Assembly (NCBI GenBank): GCA_031308135.1
Contig: JAHLJT010008756.1
Span: forward strand, 135,610,949-135,674,948
Reading direction: 5' to 3'
DNA from: Acheta domesticus
Taxonomy: Eukaryota; Arthropoda; Insecta; Orthoptera; Gryllidae
Length of the DNA stretch: 64,000 nt
Shown: positions 11,440-22,854 of the stretch, one piece after another
How positions within the stretch are numbered: position 1 is the first letter of the stretch
How the letters are laid out: each line of letters opens with the position of its first letter
Program-made: the position numbers and the translations under genes
The notes under the pieces: model-generated
The model's database searches: none
Told to the model about the DNA's origin: nothing
Seen by the model: only the letters and a program-made list of their open reading frames with translations

Positions 11440-11900
11440 TCTCATTCACTCACACATTCGCACACACATTGGAGGCGAGTGCTGCAGTCGGCGGCGGCGC
11501 GCGCAGGGGATCGAAGGCGATCGAAGGCAGCTGCCGGCAAAAAAGACGAGGCGGTCGCGCTGCGCCGCCGCCCGGAGCGCCCCGGGCGGCGCGGCACGGG
11601 CTTCTCGGAAGCGCCGGGCGGGCCGAGGCGCGGAGTAAAAAAGCGATGGGTGAGGGAGGGGGGCCGGTGGCTGGGCTTCCCGCCCGGCCGTCCTTTCGCC
11701 CTCCGAATCGCTTCGGAGAACGCCCTCGCCCTCGCCCTCGCCCTCGCCCTCGCCCCGTGGCTAGCGGCCGCGCCGCCGTTACGTAAGTTTGGCCAGGTGT
11801 GAAGCGCAGTGGGCGGGGCGGCGCGGCGCGGCGCGGGGCGGGAATTCCAGCGATGGGACGGGGCGGCCTCCAGCGTTGCCGGAAACGGGTTTTGCGAGCG
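11440..11900. promoter_or_regulatory. GC-rich CpG island without a recognised gene
   Basis: The segment is densely GC and CpG with GC boxes (GGGCGGGGC) and a (CCCTCG)n array at about 11721-11756. The overlapping open frames on both strands are Arg/Ala/Pro-rich, the product of GC-rich sequence rather than selection. It may be a promoter island of a non-coding RNA or of a gene whose exons I cannot see. The abrupt change from AT-rich flanks is clear. Confidence 0.4.
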
Positions 11901-11967
11901 ACCATCTCGGTCCCTTCCTCTTTGTGTCCCTCGCAACTCGCACACCCTGGGCGAAATCTTTGCTGGC

Positions 11968-12055
11968 ATTCAGCCGCTGCATGCAGGACAATTCCAGCGG
12001 CCGGCCCTCTGCTCTCATCGGTAGTTTCCCGTGGTCCCCGTGGTCAGTAGAGGGA
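11968..12055 (+). mobile_element. tS1 SINE fragment
   Basis: AATTCCAGCGGCCGGCC and the following CATCGGTAGTTTCCCGTGG match the body of tS1. The piece abuts the GC-rich island and is separated from the matching downstream part at 12325 by unrelated DNA. Confidence 0.6.
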
Positions 12056-12324
12056 AGTTAGCCTAAGAAGAGACCAGTTTGTTGGATCCGAAAACAAATC
12101 AAAATTCTATTGGACGATGACATTGCAAGAAGTTATGTCGAAAGCATTCACAACTGCAAACGAACGCATTAAGTACTATGGCACATGGGCATATTAGTTA
12201 ACCTGCAATTATGCTACGAGCAGCATCCAAGTAGTATGCTCAAAAAGTTGCCTTCTTATAATAATATCTCTATAACAAGAGATTGCTGAATCACCCTTAC
12301 AAATATATAATAATATTTCGTTCC

Positions 12325-12575
12325 ACATCCTTGTCCTATCTCCTTATTAACACCTCTTACGTACATACACTTCAATGCACTATGCTACCACACTCGTCGG
12401 GAGCTTAAAGGGTGTCTCGGCTGGGGCGGTGCCTGCACTGGTGGAGGCATTGGAGGCAAGCAGACGTGTAGATCGTCACCGGATTTCACGTTCCAGCAGG
12501 AAGGAACGCTTCCATCTCCCAGCGACACTCACCGGGCTGAGGATCAAGAACGTTGACTCGACCGAAAAAAAATTC
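12325..12575 (+). mobile_element. tS1 SINE fragment, 3' half
   Basis: CCTATCTCC, GCACTATGCTACCACACTCG, GTCGGGAGCTTAAAG and the degenerate CATCTCC...GTTGAC tail match the second half of tS1. This may be the same original insertion as 11968-12055, interrupted by about 270 bases. Confidence 0.6.
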
Positions 12576-12658
12576 ATACTCACTCCGTTTTGCAATGTGA
12601 TCTTACCACTAATTACTTATCTGCTTCATTATAAGGTGCTTACATTTCCATGCGCCTA

Positions 12659-12802
12659 GGGGTCATCCGTAAATTACGTAACGCTAGAGGTGGAGGGAGG
12701 GGGTATGAGGCAGCGTTACGCAGAGATAGGGAAGTGCGTTACAAGGGGGAGGGGGTATTGAAAATACTACAAATTTGCGTTACGTAATTTGTGGACGGCC
12801 CC
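12659..12802. mobile_element. 144-bp MITE with GGGG-type inverted ends and CTA flanks
   Basis: Left end GGGGTCATCCGTAAATTACG continues to TAACGC. The right end reversed reads GGGGCCGTCCACAAATTACG and also continues to TAACGC, giving about 26-base inverted repeats with few mismatches. Both sides carry CTA (12656-12658 and 12803-12805). A three-base duplication and G-rich ends fit a PIF/Harbinger-related MITE, but the superfamily is inferred. Confidence 0.7.
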
Positions 12803-12984
12803 CTAGTGGGTGGGGACAGTTGTGGACGGACAATGGGATTGTTCCCATTAGACATTCCCATGCTATATTCCGTTCTTTCAACCTGAGAGGTATAATGGAA
12901 GATTGCGAGAGACCTGACCTGAGAAGTATACTAAAACATATCCTGTAAGATTGCAAGGAAGACGCACACTAATGTTTTGCCTCG

Positions 12985-13052
12985 ACCGGGAATCGAGCCC
13001 GGGACGGCGTAGTGGAAAGCGAGTTCGCTGCCCAAGAACAACCACGAGGCGA
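12985..13052 (-). mobile_element. tRNA-derived SINE head (second family)
   Basis: On the minus strand a tRNA-like segment has CCGGGCTCGATTCCCGG, a B-box-like T arm. An A-box-like stretch lies about 45 bases upstream. It resembles the head at 43585-43650. The sequence does not close into a clean cloverleaf, so it is not called as a tRNA gene. Confidence 0.5.
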
Positions 13053-13199
13053 TTGTTCCATTAAGTTGTAGCAAACGATTGAAAATGAATTGCGTTCCAT
13101 TTTGCCTGGTAAATTTCTAGAATACATCCTGTAAACGTACCGCCTGTTATCTTCCACGCTCTATTCCCTCTTTTCCGCTACCTTTTGGCTATCAGGTTA

Positions 13200-13680
13200 T
13201 CAGCTGAAGCAAGTCCTTCACATGAAATCGTGTGGTCTGGAACTCATGCGTCCTACGTCATTCTTAAAAAAAACTCATGTGGTTTACCAATCTCTCGAAC
13301 AATTTCGTGAATTCAACAACGTCTGTGATTTTCGATTGAGCTAGTGGTATTCAGTTGAGCAACATGAGGAATGTATCATTCTTCAAAAGTTTCAAATGAG
13401 TTTCAAAGCTTCGTTGATGCTCTCGGGAGCACATGCAGACAGTCACGTTGATTCTCTACAGAATGTCGATCGCGTTTCACACGCGTCACACAAGCTTTTA
13501 TAAGTTTATGAGAATAATGTATTTCGTTTTGTTACGTGTGAGATGTAGAAATTGGCACATCACGACATTTTCAAAGTTGTCGGAAAGATGTAATTAAGTG
13601 TGAGCAAATAAATATTTTAGTGGCTATTTCTTACAGAAGAACTCGCATTGCGGGCCCGAAAAAATGGATAATGCTTGCTT
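13200..13680. other. Intergenic, no feature recognised
   Basis: AT-rich DNA with only chance-length open frames. Confidence 0.35.
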
Positions 13681-13684
13681 GTAG

Positions 13685-14115
13685 TAAATCTCTTCCTCCA
13701 ACACGTTATCAGTCCATCTGTATACGGACAACAGTAGCACGTAAACCATTTATAGGAATTCTCCAAAATTGATATTCCCTTGTTGATTTGGCCGAACTCA
13801 AAACCCTGTAGTTTTGAAACGGATATTTTAATTTTGGGGTGTACTTTGTATTAAAGCCTAAACGACATTGTCAAAAATTTCTCAAAATGGCTCCTAGATT
13901 TTTACTTTCATTTTGTTGGAGATGGACAAAGTTCTCTCATGATAGTGGATTCATGAACGCAGTGTGATTTTCGATTTGAATTCTCTGAAATTTAGCACAA
14001 AAGCAAATTTTAATTGTTTTTGCATCTTTCTACAACTGCAATATTGAAGCTAGTGATTTTTTTAATGAATACGTTTTTCAAAATTAAATTTTTAAATAAT
14101 CTCATGTACACTTTT
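13685..14115 (+). repeat. Family F repeat fragment
   Basis: CTTCCTCCAACACGTTATC, CAACAGTAGCACGTAAACC and ATTTTAATTTTGGGGTGTAC follow the same order as the other family F copies. The hairpin end is missing, and the copy runs almost to the scaffold gap. Confidence 0.65.
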
Positions 14116-14198
14116 TGCAGATGTGAGTAGTTTTCTCCTATTTTTGCGACCGTTACAAATAACGCAATGAAAGAATTGCAAAAGAGAGTGTTGCGAGA

Positions 14199-15198
14199 NN
14201 NNNNNNNNNNNNNNNNNNNNNNNNNNNNNNNNNNNNNNNNNNNNNNNNNNNNNNNNNNNNNNNNNNNNNNNNNNNNNNNNNNNNNNNNNNNNNNNNNNNN
14301 NNNNNNNNNNNNNNNNNNNNNNNNNNNNNNNNNNNNNNNNNNNNNNNNNNNNNNNNNNNNNNNNNNNNNNNNNNNNNNNNNNNNNNNNNNNNNNNNNNNN
14401 NNNNNNNNNNNNNNNNNNNNNNNNNNNNNNNNNNNNNNNNNNNNNNNNNNNNNNNNNNNNNNNNNNNNNNNNNNNNNNNNNNNNNNNNNNNNNNNNNNNN
14501 NNNNNNNNNNNNNNNNNNNNNNNNNNNNNNNNNNNNNNNNNNNNNNNNNNNNNNNNNNNNNNNNNNNNNNNNNNNNNNNNNNNNNNNNNNNNNNNNNNNN
14601 NNNNNNNNNNNNNNNNNNNNNNNNNNNNNNNNNNNNNNNNNNNNNNNNNNNNNNNNNNNNNNNNNNNNNNNNNNNNNNNNNNNNNNNNNNNNNNNNNNNN
14701 NNNNNNNNNNNNNNNNNNNNNNNNNNNNNNNNNNNNNNNNNNNNNNNNNNNNNNNNNNNNNNNNNNNNNNNNNNNNNNNNNNNNNNNNNNNNNNNNNNNN
14801 NNNNNNNNNNNNNNNNNNNNNNNNNNNNNNNNNNNNNNNNNNNNNNNNNNNNNNNNNNNNNNNNNNNNNNNNNNNNNNNNNNNNNNNNNNNNNNNNNNNN
14901 NNNNNNNNNNNNNNNNNNNNNNNNNNNNNNNNNNNNNNNNNNNNNNNNNNNNNNNNNNNNNNNNNNNNNNNNNNNNNNNNNNNNNNNNNNNNNNNNNNNN
15001 NNNNNNNNNNNNNNNNNNNNNNNNNNNNNNNNNNNNNNNNNNNNNNNNNNNNNNNNNNNNNNNNNNNNNNNNNNNNNNNNNNNNNNNNNNNNNNNNNNNN
15101 NNNNNNNNNNNNNNNNNNNNNNNNNNNNNNNNNNNNNNNNNNNNNNNNNNNNNNNNNNNNNNNNNNNNNNNNNNNNNNNNNNNNNNNNNNNNNNNNNN
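14199..15198. other. Scaffold gap of exactly 1000 N
   Basis: The run has the round default length used when the true gap size is unknown, so real distances across it should not be trusted. The tS1 copy starting at 15199 is cut by it. Open frames spanning the gap are artefacts. Confidence 0.99.
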
Positions 15199-15448
15199 GC
15201 ACTTCACTGCCACACATGTCGAGAGGACATTTGGAGCTTCGAGCTAGTTCGGGCGGCGGGGTGGTCCCGCTGATGAGATCTCTCCGCAAAGGGACGGTTG
15301 GTCGGTGCCAGTCTCGTCAGCCAGCGGGGAAAGGTCACCGCCACCTCCCGCGAAGAGCATGCACCACACTTACAGGACCACGTAACTTAGCAGTTGACGC
15401 GCCCGAAATCACTGATCAATTATTCAGCAAAATATTAAATGATTGATT
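15199..15448 (+). mobile_element. tS1 SINE copy cut by the gap
   Basis: CACTTCACTGCCACACATGT, the CACCGCCACCTCCCGCG block and the GCAGTTGACGCGCCCGAAAT tail match tS1. It meets the next copy tail to tail at about 15445. Confidence 0.8.
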
Positions 15449-15730
15449 AATTGATTGTTAGTGATTCCAGGCCCGTCAACGGCTAGGGCCATTAATCCCG
15501 TAAGTGTAGTGCATATTTTTGTTCTGGAGGTGGCGATGATCTTTTCCCCGCTGGATGGCGAGATCCGGCGCCGACCTACCCGTCGGACTAGCGGGGTTTT
15601 CCCCAACCAAGCAACTCCCACCAGCGGAGCATCTCCCCAGCCGGGACAAGCTCCATGTCCCCGACCGGCATGTGTGGTAGTGTAGTGCATGTCCAGTGTG
15701 TGTGTAAAGAAGATGGAGAATCCAAGAGGA
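15449..15730 (-). mobile_element. tS1 SINE copy, tail-to-tail with the previous one
   Basis: Read on the minus strand it shows the same tail and body as tS1. The junction is a TTGATTAATTGATTG tract shared by the two tails. Together with 15199-15448 it makes an inverted repeat with arms of about 250 bases. Confidence 0.8.
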
Positions 15731-15769
15731 GCGATTTTCGGAGTGTGCGGCCACCTGCCGGCCACCGGC

Positions 15770-15965
15770 CAGGCCCCTCCCGCGCCACGCGCCGCCGCCG
15801 CCGCCGCCCCCGCCTCGGCGGACGCGGCGCTTATGTCACAGCGCGCGTGCGTGCGTGCGTGCGTGCGGCAGCGTGGGACGTGCGTCATCCGCCTTGGCAC
15901 GGCGACGCCCCCCCCGCCCCCGCCCCCCGCCCCCGCCCCTGCCCCGCCCCCACCGCGCGGAGGCG
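15770..15965. promoter_or_regulatory. GC-rich CpG island next to SINE pair
   Basis: CCGCC-rich DNA contains a (GCGT)n run near 15845-15865 and a C-rich run (CCCCGCCCCC) near 15905-15950. No exon is evident; frames on both strands are Pro/Ala/Arg/Gly-rich. This is a candidate orphan promoter island or simple-sequence expansion. Confidence 0.35.
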
Positions 15966-16249
15966 GACATTTGTTTATGTCCACAGGATCATCAATGTCC
16001 AACATCCACGTTTGGGCTAATGCGTGATTACAAGGGGGCGGATTTTAATGACCTAAAAACATCGCCCAAAATTAAAACGTTGCCAAAAAATGATCAATAA
16101 ATGATCTAAATGAGTTTAAAATGCCCTAAAAACAAAAAAAAGTTCCGTCAAAACTTGATCAAAACCAATTCAGATGAACAACTCAAGCTGTTGGTCACGT
16201 TACTGATGTAATAGAGCTCTGCTAATTCTCCTATTTACTGTGCCGTATG

Positions 16250-17290
16250 AGATGTTCTTGCGTTCTTCAGTGCCCAGATATTTGTACGTTTTACGTCGTT
16301 CTTGAGTCTTGAATGGCTATGTGCATATCAACTTCATCGCTCTCGGACGTCACTTTGACCCTCTTTAAATTGACATTAGCATATTTGCAAAATCAAATTT
16401 CACGCAGATGTTATTGCCAAAATCATTGACGACAGACAGCATTTGGAGAGAATCACTTCGTTCTTAGGAAACACTTAAAGATCGTCCATGTAAAAACTGT
16501 GATACTGGTCTTTCATCACCTTAGATCTTGTAACCAAATTCAGTATGCGATAACTGTCTAGATAGTAGGATCAAATTAATTCAAAACTGAAGGAATAGCG
16601 AATCTCCTTGAAAAATTTCCCTGTTAATCTGAATACTTCCTGTTTCTACTACATCCTTTTCCGCTGTGTATTAGTAACCTGGTACTCCACTTCATACTAG
16701 CCTTGAAAAACCCAGTAATTCTAGGATGAAATAAGTAGACCTGCAGGGTCTTCAAACTCAAATCGCGTGGGACACTGTCTACGGCCTTCTGGTAGTCAGT
16801 CCAAACCATGCTATGATTGCGGTTGCGTTTCCTTACATCATTGAAGATGACTTTATTTAGTAGCAATATCTCCTTGCATATGAAGGATCATTTGCGACAT
16901 TCTTTCTGCTTAACCGGCAAAGGTGGTTCTTTTCTAGGTGTCTGTACAATTTGGTAGCGGTGGTTTCAGTTATAACTTTGTATATTATTAGTTGACAAGT
17001 GATTAGCCTGTAGTCCGCCAAAAAAACTGTCATGTGTAGCAGACATGTGATGCCATTGTGTGAGACATTCCGGGAGTATCTTTGGGTTTATGAAACTTTT
17101 ATTAACAGCGTGGGTTAGATGAGAATGTGATGCTGTTACTTTCTTAATTCAATAATTTTGGATCTTATCAATCCCTGGGGATTTCCAGTTTCCCATGTTC
17201 TTAATTGTTTGGAAGAGGTCCTATTCCGACAATTCGTGGACATGTCAATAAGAAAGGGGTCCTGATACTATTTTCGGTGCAGTCTCTTTA
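16250..17290 (-). pseudogene. Non-LTR retrotransposon, degenerate reverse transcriptase fragment
   Basis: On the minus strand several frames together recall a LINE reverse transcriptase. The clearest is 16866-16624, with the motif-A-like block WTDYQKAVDSVPRDL, where most relatives have Y-x-K-A-F-D-S-V; the F is V here. Upstream comes a degenerate 'cLP-t-Y-K' region and downstream GDSL and MDDL-like remnants in other frames. Stops and frameshifts are frequent. The endonuclease part is not seen and the copy is dead. Confidence 0.65.
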
Positions 17291-17299
17291 ATTTCCAAA

Positions 17300-18960
17300 A
17301 ACTGCAAAAAAATTAATATTGCAAAGTACAATATTGATGATAATGGTTTTTGTTTTAAATGAGACCTGTAACTAAATAATCAAATCTTTAAAAAAATCAT
17401 GTACAATTTTTGTTTTGCTGTTTGTGTCATTTCAGCTTGAAGTAGCTGCTTGAAGTTTCTACTTGAGGAAAGGACTAATGAAAAAAATGGGCAGGTCTTC
17501 TTTTCGTTGAACACTCTGTATTTTGCATAAAATAATAAAATTGCATAAGTTAGAAATAGTGGTGGAGATCAATAGATTTTTAGGCGTCGACAATAGCCGA
17601 CCGATTGGCGACTGCGTGCTGACAACTGTTGTTTAGTGGTAAAGCTCTTGAGTTATCTCCAAGAACATGAGTTCGAATCTCGGTTCGAAGGATAAAGATT
17701 GTTCCTTTTACCTAATACATGTTTGTCCATAAAAACCTACATATAGAACGCATTGCAATACAAATCACTGAAATTAAGGCAGCTGATGAAATTAACTTTA
17801 ATAAAGAGAAATTATTTACTGATACTTTTGTAAAGTACGCGCTGCTTGTAATTTTTTTGAAGGTAAATACATGAATGTTTTTTTAAACATTACATATGCA
17901 TTTTTTATTAATTACTCACTAACTTTTTCTGAATTTATTTATATACTGTATATTGGGGAGGTACTATGTATACTATGGGTTCTCTAGTCAGGTTCTATAT
18001 TTGGAAATTTGATTTGGACTGTATGGAAAGGATATTTATTTTGGATTCTGCTTCTATGGATTGGATATTTTGTGAGTCTGAATTTGGCGAGTTCTGGGAT
18101 TTGATGTTTGTTACGAAATAAATTTACAGCAAGGTATGTGATGTGGTGATCTAGTGATAAATGTTGAATTACTTTTGAAATTGGTAATTGGAAATGAACC
18201 AAAAGGCGTTAGTTGTAGATCTCAGGAATTGGTTTTGGATTAATTGGAGTTTTCAAATATTTGTATTGACGGCTTTAATCCATATGGGGCATGCGAATTT
18301 AATTTTGGGTCTTATTATGGATTTGTATATTGCTTACAAAGGCAATGTTGTATTGTAAGTGAACGTGTCTGCTTATTCGACTTTAATTCATGAGGAACAC
18401 GTTGCTGGTGTGGATTTGTACTGTATAAAATGACTCGCCCGGTACATCTTAGTACATTTACATCTGCCTTGTGCATCTTTGTACATTGCCTCATGAGCTG
18501 CCTTATTTGTTCGTTACCTTGGAGCAATTCACGCAAGGTAGCAAATACACGGCTCAACCAGATCTCGCAATGTATAAGGAGTGGAAACTCGGCGAACAGC
18601 GGTTCAATATGCTACTATAAAAACACTCGCATGCAATAAGACGTCTCACGATACGTATATAGGAAATATCAATAATTAATTTCGTAAATTAATATTACTT
18701 GACATGAATAATAGTACTGTAAAATCATCCGGCCTTGTCGCACAAAACCATGGGAAGATGTGTCGCTATTAAGGCAGTGATGCGAGACTTGCGTAGGGTT
18801 TGAATATTTTCAGTTGTTGGTGGAATACGGGGGTCCACACTTGCAATTTCCAGTCGCTTGTGATGTACATCAATATTTTAATCCTTCCGTAAACCGTAGC
18901 GTAAACGGTAATTGCGTGATATTTATGTGAATTTGTGTATTATTGAGAAACTGGACCCAT
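17300..18960. other. AT-rich intergenic DNA with one tRNA-like fragment
   Basis: Apart from the tRNA-like piece at about 17630-17700, nothing is recognised. Open frames at 17984-18202, 18315-18557 and 18430-18639 have no recognisable domain. Confidence 0.4.
17630..17700 (+). mobile_element. tRNA-like fragment (pseudo-tRNA or SINE head)
   Basis: TTTAGTGGTAAAGC resembles a D-arm/A box, and GAGTTCGAATCTC is a good B box 30-odd bases further on. The acceptor ends do not pair well, so this is a SINE head or pseudo-tRNA rather than a gene. Confidence 0.45.
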
Positions 18961-18971
18961 TCACCGAGATT

Positions 18972-19473
18972 GACAGATTATAACGCGTAAGTTCACTAGT
19001 TCCGTAAGTGTAGTGTATGTTTCCCCTCGGGAGGTGCCGGTGATCTGGCCCCGTTACAGGTGAAACCCGATACCGACCTACCGTGAGTTAGCGGAGTTTT
19101 CCCAATCAGGTATCTCCCACCAACCGCTCACCGCCCCAGGAGGAACACGCCCTAAGATTCCGACTGGCCTCCCGCCATGAGAGTGTAGTGCATGTACTAA
19201 GTGTGTGAAAGGGGTAAGCAAATACCTCACGTTGTCCGTGGCCCGTTTGTTACGGTACTGTTCCGGCATTCGCCTCGCGTTGATCAGAGACACTAATGAA
19301 AACTGCAGATCGGAGCAGCCGGCCGCTAGAATTTTCCTCCAGCTAGCGACTGAAGTCGACCTGTCTACCTATGTCGAAAATCTTGCCACCGTCGGGACTC
19401 GAACCTAGGACCTCCCGGTCAGAAGCACTGCAGTGACATCAGTCGATGGCCTGAGCCACCTCTCCCGGTGCTT
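18972..19473 (-). mobile_element. tS1 SINE, near full length with tRNA head
   Basis: Read on the minus strand it starts with a tRNA-like head (GGGAGAGGTGGCTCAGGCC, then the B box AGGTTCGAGTCCC). It passes through the GCTGCTCCGATCTGCAGTTT body and ends with the ACACTTACGGAACTAGTGA tail. Confidence 0.85.
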
Positions 19474-20559
19474 TCACCCAGAATAATGATACTTGCACCA
19501 ATATGGTCCCACGGGCTACCAGAGCGTATATGTAAAGGTAGAGGACCGAGATGGTCCAATGGGCTACCTCGCCAAGGTGGTCGGGGGGCTCGTGAACGCT
19601 CTTCACTGTGAGTCGTACCATTGAAGGGACTCGTGGAGCTCTCAAATGCGTTGGTATATGGTTGCCGTAAGAGAATAGACATGACTCAAAAGAAAGTAAA
19701 GCGACTAGTACGATAAGTCTGGTCAGTTTGTAACACTTTTACTTAGGGACACAACACATTTAGCAGTTCGATTTAAACAAGGATAATTACATACATAATA
19801 GTACACAACACACACTAACACTTTCTTGGTCGTATGACGTTTCAATGAAGTTGGGCAGGCAATGAGAGGATGCGAAACGACTGTACCCTTTTTTCTTAAG
19901 TGAAGTTCTCTACCGCATAAATCATTTCCAGTTGGAAATGCAACTGGAAACACAATGACCAATGTTTGAAGACAACGAAACCAAGTTGTTTACAACCAAT
20001 TGGAACATTGAATGATCAATACCCCTGTTACAATCCTGTCTACTACGGTGCCAGAATACAGCACAACCTTGTAACGTCTTTAGAACGCCTGAAAGGACTC
20101 AAAACGTAAGCTTTCAAGTCCCGCTGTGTTATCACCTTTCGGAGACTTCGCGTTTCGAAAGAACAGTTATTGTCGAGATCTCGCCTCTTTATGCGTTATT
20201 TTACTATGCGACCCATTTCGTAATGACAGTGCATCTTAAATCCCTCGCGAATATCTTAGTACGCAATTTTGTTTATTGCGACTGTTGAACAACCGATGAC
20301 TGGGCGAAATATCGAAATAATGGAAGCTGAGAGGACACCAGGTTAACAAGGAATCCTGAGGCGGCATACAACGACTTCTTAAGTTCCAGGAAGTAATGGA
20401 CTTTTGTATTATAACGTTTCTTTGAATTTGCTGTGAATTATCGAAAAAAAAACGACTCTATACAAAATATAACAGTTTTTCATTAGTTTTGAACCATTGA
20501 TACACGGAAAAAATTAAAGATAGTTGCGTGGCATAACACATCAACGCATCAACAGTGTA
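19474..20559. other. Intergenic, no feature recognised
   Basis: Moderately mixed DNA. A segment at 19490-19600 repeats the idea 'ATGGTCC...GGGCTACC' twice but is not a clear tandem array. The minus-strand frame at 19723-19962 is unrecognised. Confidence 0.35.
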
Positions 20560-20829
20560 CATGTACATGGGGTTTCAGGTCGTTAGGTACACTTACAAAA
20601 GGTTAATATTCGTTAGGTCTAATGAACAGGAGGTCTACTAGGAATAGGTTATAATGCGACATAAGGACTTTGCGACAGAGGGTCTAATACCAAAAGAGGT
20701 CTACAATTAGAAAGTCCAATTAATAAGGTCGGAATAGACTGACATTAAACTTTAAAAAATTAGACCTGTCATTAGACCTTATGCCATTAGACCTAGTATC
20801 TTTAGCCTAACGACCTCTAACCGTACATG
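20560..20829. mobile_element. Foldback element with GGTCTAAT repeats
   Basis: The left arm (CATGTACATGG ... AGGTCGTTAGG, 20560-20586) is inverted at the right (CCTAACGACCT ... CCGTACATGG, 20806-20830). The interior carries many copies of (A/T)GGTCTAAT or its reverse ATTAGACC, which pair across the centre. It is probably a non-autonomous DNA element. Confidence 0.6.
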
Positions 20830-20989
20830 GATGTAAGGTACAATCTCTTTCCCCACACGTCATATACAGTTTGTACTGTTTTTGACCCAATAAACAAACA
20901 AATAAACAGATGTGTAGCACATTTCGCAACACCGTATTCCCAGCGCCTTGCCTATTTCTCGAAGCAAGGCGCAGCTTTCGGCGAGAGAA

Positions 20990-21440
20990 AGAAGTTACGT
21001 AACGCTTTGTGACCCAGTCGCCGCCGCCTTCCGCCGCCTACGTTCTTTCTCCGTGTCTTTTCGAGGTCACGGTCGGCTTCCTTCTGATGACTTTCCAAAC
21101 ACCTCACGAGCCGCGTCCGCTTCTTCTTTTTCTTCTCCGGAAGCGAAGTAGCCACCACGTCCCGGCACGGGCCCCTCCCCGTGACGCGTCGCGCCTCGCA
21201 AACACTCGTTGAGCACGGCCCGCGCGTCACGGCGCGCGCGTGGGCCTCGGCGCTCATTCCTCCAATGGAGGCTGCGATTGGGCCAGTGCTGCATCATTCG
21301 CCTGGAACGGCTTCCGCCTTCGCCCAGGCCGCGCCACGTGGCCGCCAGACGGCCAAGGTCTCTCTCCTCCGCGACGAATCGTCCGCGCCTTCAGGCGCAC
21401 GGCATCACCGGGCGGCGTTGCGTTGGCCAGCACTATTAAT
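20990..21440. promoter_or_regulatory. CpG island with CCAAT boxes, no recognised gene
   Basis: CpG-dense DNA contains a CCAAT (TCCAATGG near 21260), an inverted one (GATTGGGCC near 21275) and another (CATTGGC near 21455). These are typical NF-Y-type sites. Open frames on both strands are Arg/Ala-rich shadows. It is the best candidate among the orphan islands for an active promoter, with direction unknown. Confidence 0.4.
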
Positions 21441-21739
21441 ACACAAGCCGCTTTCATTGGCTTAGAAATCCTGAGCAGGCAACTGACAGTGATGGTTTTA
21501 TTTCGAATAATTCCAACGACAAATCACCAATAAACCAAAATAACATGTGTTTCTAAAAAATATTTGTTAGTTTTATCGAAATGCAATATATTAATCATTT
21601 TGTATGCTAAGAGAAGAGATAACGTTTCCTATTTACATTCTTTAGGTATAGTGTATTCCTGTCTTGTTATTTACTTACGAGTATGTTTATTTCTGGAAAT
21701 GACACTTTTCAAATTTTAAATAGCGGTGCTACAAAGTGA

Positions 21740-22060
21740 CGCAGATTTTCAAATACTAGTTAACTCCCTTTGGTTTTGAGTCGGAGCTATCTTTTCGGAT
21801 TGTCCCCATCTTCTTCCCGGCTGCCATCTGTCGGGAATTGAGGCACCTACTGCGGGAACTTCCATTCTCTTGGGGACGATTCCCAGCGAAGAACATCCTC
21901 GTACTCCCCGCCGAGGTAGTCCTCAGGCCCGTCTCGGGTGCGGAACATCGCGAACACACTCTCAGAAGCACTGCGCCCTTCTCTGTGCTTGGAGCACTGC
22001 TATGCATGTTGTAATCGAATTCTCCAATTACTCAGTTTCCCATCAGGACAAAGGTTCATC
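21740..22060. other. Unexplained moderately GC-rich segment
   Basis: This block stands out from AT-rich surroundings but is not CpG-dense. Frames exist on both strands (83 residues minus, 66 plus) without recognisable content. It could be an untranslated exon or a repeat fragment. Confidence 0.25.
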
Positions 22061-22854
22061 GGAGGATTAGGACCAGAAATGACGCTGGTATTATTGGGAA
22101 CAAAAATATGTTTTTAAACGTAAATAAATTAATATATGACCAAATGTCTTTAGTGGTGGCGACACTCAAGCCATTTAGCCTACTCTTCCGCCTGACCACA
22201 AAAACCTATTCAAATTACTGCTTATTTACGTTTCATTTCTAAATTTTAATTATACATTTTTAATATATTTAAATACATTTTGTCTCTGGAAGATTTGTGT
22301 ACTGTTATGCGACCAAAGGAATGTTAAGGGAAGTTTCACTCAGTCTTCCGGGCGTTCTCATGACGCTTACAAGGCTGAAATTGTGCTGTATTCTGAAAGT
22401 GGAAAGTCGTTTATCATCGTCTCATTGCCCGCCCAACTTCAGTTAAATGTCATTTCATAAAATTATTCTATACAGACTTATAGAAAACATACAAGAAAGT
22501 TTTCCACGCAATTACATCTCTCATATAGGCGCAATTACAAGTGTGTGTGTTATACCTTTCAGTTTCTAATATCTATACCTTCCAATCTATTCGTTATTAG
22601 ATTGACACGGAAATGTTTGCACTCACACAGTTTCCGATGAGTCTTATCTAAGCAGTTTATTTTGACCTGCGTAGCGTACACTTGGCGAGGAAAAGCATTA
22701 ATGATATAATTTCTCGTAGAGTGGATGTAGTGTGAATAGGGAATATGTTTGATATTCTTTGATAAACAAGTTAGTATACCGTGGCTTAATAGAGATGGCC
22801 AATAACACGCTCTGTATCACTTATGAATGGTAAAAAATACATCTACTCTCCTGT

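Noticed and set aside
11397..12061. Multiple overlapping frames in the GC-rich island
   Set aside because: Frames are open in most phases on both strands, which is a composition effect; no motif or splice structure supports any.
14092..15289. Three frames of about 370 codons
   Set aside because: They consist almost entirely of N from the scaffold gap.
21756..22007. 83-codon minus-strand frame as an exon
   Set aside because: No family, signal or clear splice sites were found; kept only as an unexplained GC-richer segment.
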